Source: Planctomycetota bacterium (GTDB taxonomy: Bacteria; Planctomycetota; Phycisphaerae; WQYP01). Taken from it: DNA of 14,210 nt. This document shows positions 1-6,572 of this stretch, piece after piece. The position numbers and the translations under genes are program-made. A model generated the notes under the pieces. It did not search any database, was not told the origin of the DNA, and saw only the letters and a list, made by a program, of their open reading frames with translations. Numbering within the stretch: position 1 is the first letter of the stretch; each line of letters opens with the position of its first letter. The DNA is taken from positions 1 to 14,210 of the forward strand of contig JAJZGH010000119.1 of NCBI GenBank assembly GCA_021798635.1, read 5' to 3'.

Positions 1-47
1 CGCGCCTGCGACTCGTTGAGCGTTCGCAGAAGTTTAAGTTTCATCAT
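1..47 (-). CDS. Start of an unidentified gene leaving the window
   Basis: Reading leftwards from 47, an open frame begins ATG ATG and encodes MMKLKLLRTLNESQA before the window edge. Only 15 residues are visible, so the product cannot be named. The case for a real gene rests on context: a near-consensus promoter on the same strand lies about 24 bases upstream, and the frame is open to the edge. The Shine-Dalgarno is weak (GAAG directly before the first ATG), so the second ATG at 44 may be the true start. The gene is divergent from the membrane protein gene at 202. Confidence 0.45.
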   Translation of the reverse strand, partial: MMKLKLLRTLNESQA

Positions 48-70
48 CTTCACACCGTCTATCCGCATAC

Positions 71-99
71 ATTATATTATCGGACGGATTATGTGTGAA
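71..99 (-). promoter_or_regulatory. Sigma-70-type promoter for the leftmost minus-strand gene
   Basis: On the minus strand there is a -35 TTCACA (99-94), a 17-base spacer and a perfect -10 TATAAT (76-71). Transcription would start near 64, giving a leader of about 17 bases before the ATG at 47. The -35 is 5 of 6 to consensus and the spacing is optimal. Confidence 0.6.
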
Positions 100-107
100 T
101 CATCACA
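94..107. promoter_or_regulatory. Palindrome TGTGA-N4-TCACA, candidate operator
   Basis: A perfect 5+5 inverted repeat (TGTGA, ATCA, TCACA) overlaps the -35 hexamer of the minus-strand promoter at 71-99. Its position suits a repressor or activator site. The half-sites resemble those of the CRP/FNR family, but the spacer is 4 rather than the usual 6, so I do not assign a regulator. Confidence 0.35.
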
Positions 108-139
108 TTTATTTTGTCACAAGCCCTAACTATATTTTC

Positions 140-167
140 TTGAGCATTTGTAGCGTTGTAGTATTAG
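140..167 (+). promoter_or_regulatory. Possible promoter of the membrane protein gene
   Basis: TTGAGC (140-145) and TATTAG (162-167) are separated by 16 bases, about 35 bases before the GTG at 202. Both hexamers are only moderate matches. Confidence 0.3.
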
Positions 168-201
168 CTCGGTCGGTGTACAAATCTGGATTGGACTGTG
201 T

Positions 202-1473
202 GTGTGGGTATTTGTAGCGGGGGATATAGGGAACTCGCGATCCTATGCCTTTCTTTCTCAATATATCGGAACTTTATTGGCGGCAGGGATGTTATGGACG
301 CACTTGAGTCGCCAGTTAACGGATCCTCAACGCGCCTTGATTCCGAACTTTATTCGTTGGCACGTCGCGGTGTTCCTGACTTTCGCCGTGGCCGTGACCG
401 TCGCACTGCCTGCGATCTCAATAGCCAGCCATGGCGGCGGACATTTCGGGGTTTTTGCCATAGCAATTTTTCTGTTTGGCGGCCTGGGGGTCGTCGTTGC
501 ATTTGATTTCCTTCCTGCAATTCTTATTCCAATCGCGGGGCTACCGCTGGTGGGAGCAGTGTTTCGGCACCGCAAAGGAGATACCGCGACACTCGATGGT
601 TGGCTGCTGGCGTTGTTGCTTTTGTCGGTTGGCATCGGGGCGACTGCATTTGCGCTGCGGCTCCTGGCAACCAAACCCCTGATGGAAGGTCGAAGATTTG
701 CCCTTTCCAATTATGCGGACAGCGTGTCGGTCCGCGTGAGAAACTTCACACGGTGGGCCTTGCCGCTTTCCGAAAAAGGCCGCTCCGGCGTTCATTTGCC
801 ATGCTTATGCCAGCCGCCATCCGAAGGGAATTCCCTAAGGGATGGAGGCGGCGAATTCTTAAGAGCCTTGCGCCGCTGGCACGCCGCCGGGTTGTTACGG
901 CCGGCACCTGCCATTATCGCCTCTCTGATCCTCGTTCTTCCCGTGGCACTGGCATTAGGTGCCGGAAAACGCGCCATTGAGATTGCGGTTGTGATCGACC
1001 TGCCGTTCGCGATTCTGATTCCACCAATCTACGGCCGACGCTGGCTGGAATTATGGCCGGCGACCGGGACGGAGTTATTGCGTCCGACCAGCCGCGGTAT
1101 GTTTATCCGCTCCATTGGAATCGCCATTTGCGCGCAAGTGGCCTGCGCCTGCATGACCTCGTGCATAGCGTTGATGTCACTGGCCTTTGTTGGAGGGGGA
1201 ATCACAGCACTTCTGCGCATCGGGCCTTGGATTGGCATAGCAATTCTTGCGCAGCCGATGGTCTGTGTCGTTTTTTGGGCAGGCCTGCGGAAGCCAGGCC
1301 TCTTCTCAGGCCTGCTTGCGGCACTGCTTGCAGTTTGCACCATGGTGGGATTTGGGATATTCCCAGAGCTTGGGCCGGTGAGTTCCGCTTTGCTGGCGGC
1401 GGGAATTGCAGCGGCAGGGCTGATCCTGCTGCGGCTTATTTACCGCCAATGGTTGAACACAGAATTTGGATAG
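202..1473 (+). CDS. Multipass integral membrane protein, function unknown
   Basis: The 423-residue product is dominated by hydrophobic segments. The clearest are near residues 50-72, 80-118, 133-155, 240-258, 265-280, 305-330 and 335-410. A hydrophilic segment of about 80 residues (160-240) separates the two halves. The general look, including an LSRQLTDPQR motif near residue 36 and RRWLELWP near 288, reminds me of ABC-2-like permease subunits, but I see no diagnostic motif and no ATPase next to it. The frame opens after a stop at 151-153. The first usable start is GTG at 202 with a weak GGATTGGA upstream; ATG at 289 is an alternative. Relatives could carry a longer N-terminus, so 5' truncation is possible. 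Bases 813-852, inside the hydrophilic part, form a long imperfect palindrome. The gene is convergent with the minus-strand operon ending at 1530. Confidence 0.7.
   Translation: MWVFVAGDIGNSRSYAFLSQYIGTLLAAGMLWTHLSRQLTDPQRALIPNFIRWHVAVFLTFAVAVTVALPAISIASHGGGHFGVFAIAIFLFGGLGVVVAFDFLPAILIPIAGLPLVGAVFRHRKGDTATLDGWLLALLLLSVGIGATAFALRLLATKPLMEGRRFALSNYADSVSVRVRNFTRWALPLSEKGRSGVHLPCLCQPPSEGNSLRDGGGEFLRALRRWHAAGLLRPAPAIIASLILVLPVALALGAGKRAIEIAVVIDLPFAILIPPIYGRRWLELWPATGTELLRPTSRGMFIRSIGIAICAQVACACMTSCIALMSLAFVGGGITALLRIGPWIGIAILAQPMVCVVFWAGLRKPGLFSGLLAALLAVCTMVGFGIFPELGPVSSALLAAGIAAAGLILLRLIYRQWLNTEFG
813..852. repeat. 40-base imperfect palindrome inside the membrane protein gene
   Basis: GCCGCC (813-818) pairs with GGCGGC (847-852), ATCC (819-822) with GGAT (840-843), and AGGGAA (825-830) with TTCCCT (831-836). 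That is 16 paired positions with one bulge (844-846) and a small internal loop. It encodes a Gly- and charge-rich stretch in the hydrophilic mid-section. It could be a short palindromic insertion or a chance GC-rich fold. Confidence 0.4.
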
Positions 1474-1529
1474 TTTTCGGGAGAATTACATTCTAATGAG
1501 GACGGTGGTATTGCGGAAAATCATGGGGT

Positions 1530-2189
1530 TCATGTGAATCGCTCGTGGCCCGGTTGGGCGACACGCGGCGTCTGCCTGATTTGTTGCGAACTGCGATCAA
1601 GGGCATGAAAAAGGTATCCGCAGAACATAATGGGCCATGGGCCATCGCCGCTAAGACCCAACGCATCTCGCACGACTGGTCTGTTCAAGAATGGGGACAA
1701 AACTGGGTAAGCTTCCTGGATCATGGATAAATCCACGGCTGGGAGGCGATGCTCGTCAATCAAATGGATATTTGCAAATCTATACGCTTCGAACACGAAC
1801 CCTGCGCAGCTGAACCGCATGCGGGTATATCTGCCGTCGGCCTCTGTTAGCGCGATCGCGTGAGGACATATGCAGTATCCCTGTCCAATGTTCGACCTGA
1901 GCAGCCCCAAAGTCTTAACCGCCTTGTGTTCATTTGCGTGTCGATCAATAAAAGTTCTGATTTTTTGTTGCTCGTCGGCGGTCAGGCCGACGCTGCCGAT
2001 AACCTCTGCGTGCATCAGTCGCCCGCTTGGCAGGGGAGGCCCCATATCGATAACTGCGATGTTGGGTGCTGCGTGCCCTCCCGCGACCTGCGCCAAGCCG
2101 ACGTGTTTAACGAACGGGCTGCCATCGCCGACAACATCGAACAGGGCGGCAACGGCGGGGGCGGAGCTACTTACTCGCGTGACCGGCAT
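1530..2189 (-). CDS. Unknown protein with an NlpC/P60-like Cys motif
   Basis: The product has 219 residues from the ATG at 2189. That start is preferred because GGAGAG lies 11 bases upstream; a GTG at 2228 and an ATG at 2207 are in frame but have poorer ribosome binding sites. The most telling segment is SCAGFVFEAY (127-136), which resembles the catalytic DCSGFVxxxY motif of NlpC/P60 papain-like enzymes, with Cys128 as candidate nucleophile. His110, in CPHAIAL, lies before the Cys, so a circularly permuted order is conceivable. The C-terminal part contains a well-formed GDGPWPIMFCGYLFHAL segment (181-197). There is no signal peptide or membrane segment, so it is probably cytoplasmic. The start overlaps the end of the upstream gene by 23 bases, suggesting translational coupling as the third gene of the operon. 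Enzyme activity is inference from one motif. Confidence 0.6.
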   Translation of the reverse strand: MPVTRVSSSAPAVAALFDVVGDGSPFVKHVGLAQVAGGHAAPNIAVIDMGPPLPSGRLMHAEVIGSVGLTADEQQKIRTFIDRHANEHKAVKTLGLLRSNIGQGYCICPHAIALTEADGRYTRMRFSCAGFVFEAYRFANIHLIDEHRLPAVDLSMIQEAYPVLSPFLNRPVVRDALGLSGDGPWPIMFCGYLFHALDRSSQQIRQTPRVAQPGHERFT

Positions 2190-3213
2190 CTCGCCCGCTC
2201 TCCACATTTCGGTGCCTGCTGAAAACACTCAGGCGGAGCTTAGCCAGCCAGTCGGCGGCCTCGGCATTCCGGCTGCTCCAGCGGCTCCCGAGCTCGTTGA
2301 GATCAGCATTGACGATTTCGCTAAACCAACGGTGCGGAGACCTCATTGCGGAATTCCATGCTTCCACAGCCAGGTCACTGCGCATCGCCACGATGGCCTC
2401 AATCGCCAGCGAGGCACAAGCAGAGTATTTATCGCGCAACAGGAGCCTTGGATTCAGATACGCCTGCGCCATCTGCATGAGATTTGACGCCAAGTGTGAC
2501 CGCACGTTCGCGTGCGTCGGCGGATGGACCTCAAAATTACGGTATACCATCTTGGCTACTTCAAGCTCCAATTCCAAAGGCAGAGGGCTGCGATTTTCCG
2601 GATCCAATAGAGCAGCAAGTGTTTCCATTTTTTCCATGGGCATTATTGCAATGTACTTGCGAATGGCGGAGCCCACCGCGATGAGTTCCCCCGGCGTGGA
2701 GCTGTTGCGATGAGCATGGATATAGCTCCAGAGAATGGGTAACAGGCAATGCTGCTGCTGCAGATCAAATCGTGTAATCTCGGCCTCAATGATATGATTC
2801 GGAGAAATATTTTCCCCTTCGGCGGCGAGAAGGTCTAACAGGCCACCGGGGGTAACTTGCTCGCCCAGGGTATCCACGTCCGACACACCCAATCCCGATT
2901 CGGACACCTGTGGATCGCTGTAAAGATCATCGGCGCGGCATTGGCCGGAAATGAATCTTGATCCATCTTCAGTTTCCAAGGCCGCCTCGAATCGGCCCGT
3001 TGGCTGAATCTCTATCACTCCGCCCGTTACGCTGGAAAGCGTGGCTCTGTTTGCCCGCTTTATTCTCTTCAATGTAGACTTTGCGCCAAAAATTCTTATC
3101 GATTCCGTCACGCACGTATCAATATCCATGGGCCAACTCGCCTGCTTCTCCAAGTATTCAGAGAACCATGACCCTGTTTTTGGGGCTACGTCTGGGTCAA
3201 TTAGCTCGGGCAT
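2167..3213 (-). CDS. Unknown mostly helical protein, second gene of the operon
   Basis: I do not recognise this 348-residue protein. Residues 1-110 are mixed, with a probable beta-rich stretch (TGGVIEIQPTGRFEAAL, near 63-79). From about residue 155 it looks all-alpha: successive amphipathic helices such as LLPILWSYIHAH, LELELEVAKMVYRNF and LLLRDKYSACASLAIEAIVAM suggest a HEAT- or TPR-like scaffold. The C-terminus is basic. No catalytic motif, signal peptide or membrane segment is visible. The start is well supported: AGGAG lies 10 bases before the ATG at 3213. It begins 14 bases after the first gene of the operon and overlaps the third, so the three are almost certainly co-transcribed. Confidence 0.65.
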   Translation of the reverse strand: MPELIDPDVAPKTGSWFSEYLEKQASWPMDIDTCVTESIRIFGAKSTLKRIKRANRATLSSVTGGVIEIQPTGRFEAALETEDGSRFISGQCRADDLYSDPQVSESGLGVSDVDTLGEQVTPGGLLDLLAAEGENISPNHIIEAEITRFDLQQQHCLLPILWSYIHAHRNSSTPGELIAVGSAIRKYIAIMPMEKMETLAALLDPENRSPLPLELELEVAKMVYRNFEVHPPTHANVRSHLASNLMQMAQAYLNPRLLLRDKYSACASLAIEAIVAMRSDLAVEAWNSAMRSPHRWFSEIVNADLNELGSRWSSRNAEAADWLAKLRLSVFSRHRNVESGRDAGHASK

Positions 3214-3227
3214 GGTAATTCAACTCC

Positions 3228-3950
3228 TTACCGCGGTGCTTTGGTTGAAGGAACAGGAATACTCTGACTTTTGAGAAGTTCCTTAACCACGGCGACTTTG
3301 CGTTTTGCGGTTGCAACTGTCTCTTCCAGCCTCGCTATTTGTTCCTCCGACATCCGAAGCTCAAGGACCTCAGATTCGCCACCGGAAGTTGTGTACTCCA
3401 ACCGCAGGATGACGACGGGCAGCGCACCTTCCACGCGCCGGCGGCTAGAGTCGAAAATCGGCCGAATATCGCAAATAATGTTTGCCTGGTCAAGTTCGGC
3501 ACCCGTCGCAGCGGCCAGCTTTTGAGCTTTGAATTGTCGGCCCAGCCCGTTTGGGACAACTGCCAGCCGCCGAAGGCGTTCAACAAGGGTCCTTCTTTCG
3601 TCAGCAGTAAACGGCTTTTCTTCTGCTGTGATTGCCTCGGAAAGAATTCTCATCGCGTCGTCAGCCGGCATGTCGGCGTCATGAAGCACTTCGGAAACTC
3701 GATATATTGCTGCCGCAAGTTTTTCCGCTTCATTTTGACCTGCCAGCACTTGGCTGACGGTCGCGTCCAGTACTTCGCGATTGATAAATGCGTCCGATTT
3801 TTCCAGCGTCCCTGCCAAATGGCGGAATCGGTCCTCATTCAAGCGGACAACCAACTGCATGTCCGCCAGGAAATCCTCATCGCGAACCAGCCGGCTTGCC
3901 AATAACTTAAAAGGCGGGCTGCCAAAAAAGAAGGTGCTTTTGTATCTCAT
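3228..3950 (-). CDS. Unknown protein with a COMM-domain-like C-terminus, first gene of the operon
   Basis: The product has 240 residues from the ATG at 3950, chosen because AGGA sits 8 bases upstream. ATG at 3959 and TTG at 3989 are in-frame alternatives with poorer sites. Residues 1-150 are predicted helical and charged. Residues about 155-225 read as beta strands and a hairpin followed by one long helix: a DIRPIFDSS strand, LPVVILRLEYTT, EVLELRMS, then EEQIARLEETVATAKRKVAVV. The order and hydrophobic spacing resemble the eukaryotic COMM domain, which also follows a helical N-terminal domain, but I have only visual similarity. No enzyme motif, signal peptide or transmembrane helix is seen. 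It heads a three-gene operon and is divergent from the gene at 4151. Confidence 0.6.
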   Translation of the reverse strand: MRYKSTFFFGSPPFKLLASRLVRDEDFLADMQLVVRLNEDRFRHLAGTLEKSDAFINREVLDATVSQVLAGQNEAEKLAAAIYRVSEVLHDADMPADDAMRILSEAITAEEKPFTADERRTLVERLRRLAVVPNGLGRQFKAQKLAAATGAELDQANIICDIRPIFDSSRRRVEGALPVVILRLEYTTSGGESEVLELRMSEEQIARLEETVATAKRKVAVVKELLKSQSIPVPSTKAPR

Positions 3951-4150
3951 ATCCCGCATCCTGACCGCCAAACCGACGTTCCAAGACAATTACTTCCAAT
4001 ACAGTCAATAGCATGGATAAGCCAGTCCTGTCAAGCAGGTGTGGCAAATGTTTTTTTCACTGGGTACACTCCGGTAGTGGTTTGTCCGGGGTTCACCGGC
4101 ATGGGGGCCGGGCCACGGCGGTCGGTATTCTGGTTGCGAGGTTTGGCTCA

Positions 4151-4780
4151 ATGGATGTAGCGACTCACTGGGAATTAAAAATGCCCGCTGATATGGTGCT
4201 GGCATTGCTGGAATGCCGCATTGTGCCTGTAAATCAGCATAGGCTCGTTACGTTGTTATTCGGGATCGCTGCCGAGGAACAGAAGTTGCCCGACACCATG
4301 CGGAGCCTGGTTTGGCTGATCGGGCCAAATGGGGAATCTGAAATCTGGCGACCCGGTAAAGATTATCCGGGTAGCAGCATCTGGTTTGGAGAGCCTGATA
4401 CCGGCATTCTGCTGGGCAATGATTTCCATAAACCTGATGCGGTATACGCGTGCAAACTTGACGGCACCCATATCGCCTCATTCCAACTGCCGCTGTTATG
4501 GGATAGCCCCATTCGACCGTGGCGTTTCAAGGCAACGCAGCAGAGCATTGAATATGTGGACTGCCAAGGCGAATTGCAGCACGCCGCCGACCTCGCAGAA
4601 CTAATTCTCCATGCCAAGGGTACCGCCGATGCAACGACCTCCCGTCTGGCCGCGGACTGGCGTCCCCGGACCTTGCTTTTGCCGACAAATATTCCCGGCG
4701 GCAACGGGATTCTGTTCCGCGTGAGTCGCAATGGCGATCACGTGCGGCTGGATTGCGTCCGAGCAACGCATAGGCTCTAA
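4151..4780 (+). CDS. Uncharacterised protein whose 3' end is duplicated before recN
   Basis: I do not recognise this 209-residue protein. It is soluble-looking and Trp-rich (SLVWLIGPNG, SEIWRPGKDYPGSSIWFGEP, RLAADWRPR), with a probably beta-rich middle and no catalytic signature. I chose the ATG at 4151 because GCGAGG lies about 9 bases upstream. The frame stays open to an ATG at 4013, but the extra 46 residues (Cys-, His- and Gly-rich) do not look like protein and no ribosome binding site supports that start. Its last 45 codons (from 4643) recur as a separate fragment at 6383-6520, with 34 of 45 residues identical. It is divergent from the three-gene operon, and the next gene downstream is the DNA methyltransferase. 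Confidence 0.6.
   Translation: MDVATHWELKMPADMVLALLECRIVPVNQHRLVTLLFGIAAEEQKLPDTMRSLVWLIGPNGESEIWRPGKDYPGSSIWFGEPDTGILLGNDFHKPDAVYACKLDGTHIASFQLPLLWDSPIRPWRFKATQQSIEYVDCQGELQHAADLAELILHAKGTADATTSRLAADWRPRTLLLPTNIPGGNGILFRVSRNGDHVRLDCVRATHRL
4642..4780 (+). repeat. Direct repeat, upstream copy (3' end of the 4151-4780 gene)
   Basis: These 139 bases align without gaps to 6382-6520, at an offset of exactly 1740. I count 116 identical positions (83%), including an unbroken 27-base match at the left end (4642-4668). Similarity collapses immediately to the left and also ends right after the shared TAA stop. Confidence 0.85.
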
Positions 4781-4852
4781 CCTGACTTTCCCTTAGGAGC
4801 CCACCCTGGCGCCTTGCTCGCTTGTGCCGATTTGTGAACGCCCTGAAAACCA

Positions 4853-4882
4853 TTTACGCAGTCGACGTTTTACGGCTATAAT
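4853..4882 (+). promoter_or_regulatory. Promoter of the DNA methyltransferase gene
   Basis: A perfect -10 TATAAT at 4877-4882 follows TTTACG (4853-4858) after 18 bases. Transcription would start near 4889, leaving a leader of about 20 bases that contains AAGAGGAG (4896-4903), a strong ribosome binding site 5 bases before the ATG at 4909. The methyltransferase therefore appears to be expressed independently of the gene upstream. Confidence 0.6.
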
Positions 4883-4908
4883 CCAATTCGCTTTCAAGAG
4901 GAGTCGTA

Positions 4909-5805
4909 ATGACGTTGGCTGCGCCGAAACAGGTAGAAATGGGTAAGCAAAGAGCTTCGGCCGACGGGCCTCTCCACCGGGAAAATGTGACCAACGCCCT
5001 GTTTGAAGGCGATTGCCTATCATTATTGGAACGATTCCCATCACATTGCGTTGATTTGATCCTATGTGATTTGCCCTACGGCACAACACAGAATCCGTGG
5101 GATAGCCCTATTAGTCTCACGGATCTATGGGCCGCGTACCGCCGCGTTCTCAAGCCCTCGGGCACTATCGTATTGACGGCGCAAGGCCTCTTCACCGCCC
5201 GTTTAATGGTTTCAAACGAAAAATGGTTCCGTTACAAACTGGTTTGGGAAAAATCGAAGCCGACAAATTTCCTCAACGCCAGACGCCAGCCGTTGCGAAA
5301 ACATGAGGATATATGCGTTTTCTCACCCAGGCAGGCGGCCTATTTTCCCCAGATGGGGTTGGGCGTTCCGTATGACAAAGGCGTGCGCAAGAACCAGCTC
5401 TCCGGCTCATACGGAGATTTTCTGCCTGCGCGCATCCGCAGCGAGGGGCAGCGATTTCCCACGGACGTAATTTATTTTAAGACCGCTGAAAGTGAGGGGC
5501 AGGTGTGGCATCCCACGCAAAAGCCCGTGGCGCTGGGACAGTACCTGGTCCGCACTTACTCGCGCCCGGGAGAACTCGTGTTGGATAACGCGTTCGGCAG
5601 CGGGAGCTTTCTTGTCGCCGCCCTGTTGGAAGGGCGGCGATTCTGCGGCATTGAGCAGAACGATGAGGCGCAGCTTTTTAAAAAGGCTCACATTGACTAC
5701 ATCACGCTGGCTGCGCAGCGCCTTGGCCAGGCGTGGAATTGCCTTAGCGAGGCGGTCCAGCAGGAACTCAGCGCGATTCAGATATACCGTATGCGACTCG
5801 TGTGA
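4909..5805 (+). CDS. Beta-class site-specific DNA methyltransferase (N6-adenine or N4-cytosine)
   Basis: The 298-residue product has the motif order of the beta group of exocyclic-amino DNA methyltransferases. The catalytic motif comes first, DLPYGTTQ at 54-61 (a DPPY variant), followed by a central target-recognition region. HPTQKP follows at 201-206, then the S-adenosylmethionine-binding LDNAFGSGSF near 226-235. It should methylate an adenine or cytosine amino group in a short sequence that cannot be read from the protein. Its own promoter and strong ribosome binding site precede it. No restriction endonuclease lies beside it: downstream is only a fragment-like specificity gene. It is thus an orphan methylase, or the surviving half of a restriction-modification system, lying between two copies of a direct repeat. 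The DNPPY-like Asp54-Tyr57 core is intact, so activity is plausible. Confidence 0.88.
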   Translation: MTLAAPKQVEMGKQRASADGPLHRENVTNALFEGDCLSLLERFPSHCVDLILCDLPYGTTQNPWDSPISLTDLWAAYRRVLKPSGTIVLTAQGLFTARLMVSNEKWFRYKLVWEKSKPTNFLNARRQPLRKHEDICVFSPRQAAYFPQMGLGVPYDKGVRKNQLSGSYGDFLPARIRSEGQRFPTDVIYFKTAESEGQVWHPTQKPVALGQYLVRTYSRPGELVLDNAFGSGSFLVAALLEGRRFCGIEQNDEAQLFKKAHIDYITLAAQRLGQAWNCLSEAVQQELSAIQIYRMRLV

Positions 5806-5839
5806 AATCGAACATCCGTTTGCACGTGAGTAGTACGAA

Positions 5840-6328
5840 ATGAAAGCATCTTCACTCGCGGATTTTGCAATCCCCATTAACCCCGACGCTCGGCTTTGCG
5901 TGTTCCGGCTGAAAGAACAGGCATTTGTCAATCAGCGATTCATCCGGCTTACGCTCCGCGAGCCTCCACATACTGACGCTGAACTCGTACACGCGCTCTT
6001 GAATTCTACCTTGGGAATGTTCCTGATCGAAGCTGCTGGGTTCGGCCGCGGGTTAGGAGTCTTAGACCTTAACGCAACCAAGTTATCGAAAACCTTTCAT
6101 ATGCTGAATCCCGATAGACCCGATGCAGCGGCTGCCGCCAGAATAAAAACATATTTCCGCCCGTTGCTTGCGCGCAGTATAAGAGAATTACCGAAAGAGA
6201 TTGCCTGCCCGGACCGGCTGGATTTTGATAGCTGTATAGCTGAGGTTTATGGATTTGTGGGTCTGGAACAAGGCATCCGGGAGGGAGCCGAATTTCTTTA
6301 TAAAATCCGTAAATCCGCGAAGGACTAA
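5840..6328 (+). pseudogene. C-terminal remnant of an Eco57I/TaqI-like adenine methylase
   Basis: The frame encodes 162 residues. NQRFIRLTLREP, ALLNSTLGMFLIEAAGFGRGLGVLDLNATKLSKTF and the following MLNPD (split here only for description) match the pattern of the C-terminal target-recognition part of large Eco57I-like N6-adenine methylases: lnStl, then a Gly-rich GFGRGLG, then an LDLNATK-type stretch leading to a (V/L)NP. The catalytic N-terminus (SAM motif and NPPY) is absent. The frame begins directly after an in-frame TAG (5831-5833), with no good ribosome binding site, 34 bases after the preceding methyltransferase. I read it as a truncated relic. A stand-alone specificity protein working with the neighbouring methylase is the alternative, since the frame itself is unbroken. 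Confidence 0.5.
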
Positions 6329-6381
6329 TCGACCATCATCCGGCCCCCCGATAGCGTCTGCTTAAGGAAATGCAGAAGTGG

Positions 6382-6520
6382 CCGTCTGGCCGCGGACTGG
6401 CGTCCCCGCGCCCCGCTTCTGCCCGCAAATATTCCCGGCGGAGGCGGGACTCTGTTCCGCTTGACTCGCAATGAAGACCACCTGCGACTGGATTGCGTCC
6501 GGGCAGCTCATATACTCTAA
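6382..6520 (+). repeat. Direct repeat, downstream copy (before recN)
   Basis: This is the partner of 4642-4780 at a constant offset of 1740 bases, with 116 of 139 positions identical and no gaps. The pair brackets the methyltransferase and the specificity fragment. Confidence 0.85.
6383..6520 (+). pseudogene. 3' fragment of a homologue of the 4151-4780 gene
   Basis: Translating from 6383 gives RLAADWRPRAPLLPANIPGG and continues to a TAA at 6518-6520. This aligns residue for residue with the last 45 residues of the 4151-4780 product (34 identical). Substitutions such as V/L, S/T and L/V are conservative and several base changes are silent, so the copy diverged while still coding. The rest of the gene is missing: homology stops sharply at 6382, just after a small hairpin (TCTGC 6357-6361, GCAGA 6372-6376). 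No start codon serves the fragment. It ends 52 bases before recN. Confidence 0.75.
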
Positions 6521-6572
6521 CGCGTGTGCGGTTAGAATACCGTCCGGTGTTTGGCTGAGGTAGTCTTAGATC

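Noticed and set aside
94..107. CRP-type binding site
   Set aside because: The half-sites match TGTGA/TCACA, but the spacer is 4, not 6. It is kept only as an unnamed palindrome.
600..980. A frameshift in the membrane protein near 700-900, with coding continuing in another frame
   Set aside because: The other frame gives a basic, non-membrane sequence that matches nothing, while the chosen frame resumes clean membrane segments after 890.
4013..4150. Longer N-terminus (46 residues) for the gene at 4151
   Set aside because: The frame is open, but the residues are Cys/His/Gly-rich and unlike the rest, no ribosome binding site precedes 4013, and GCGAGG supports the ATG at 4151.
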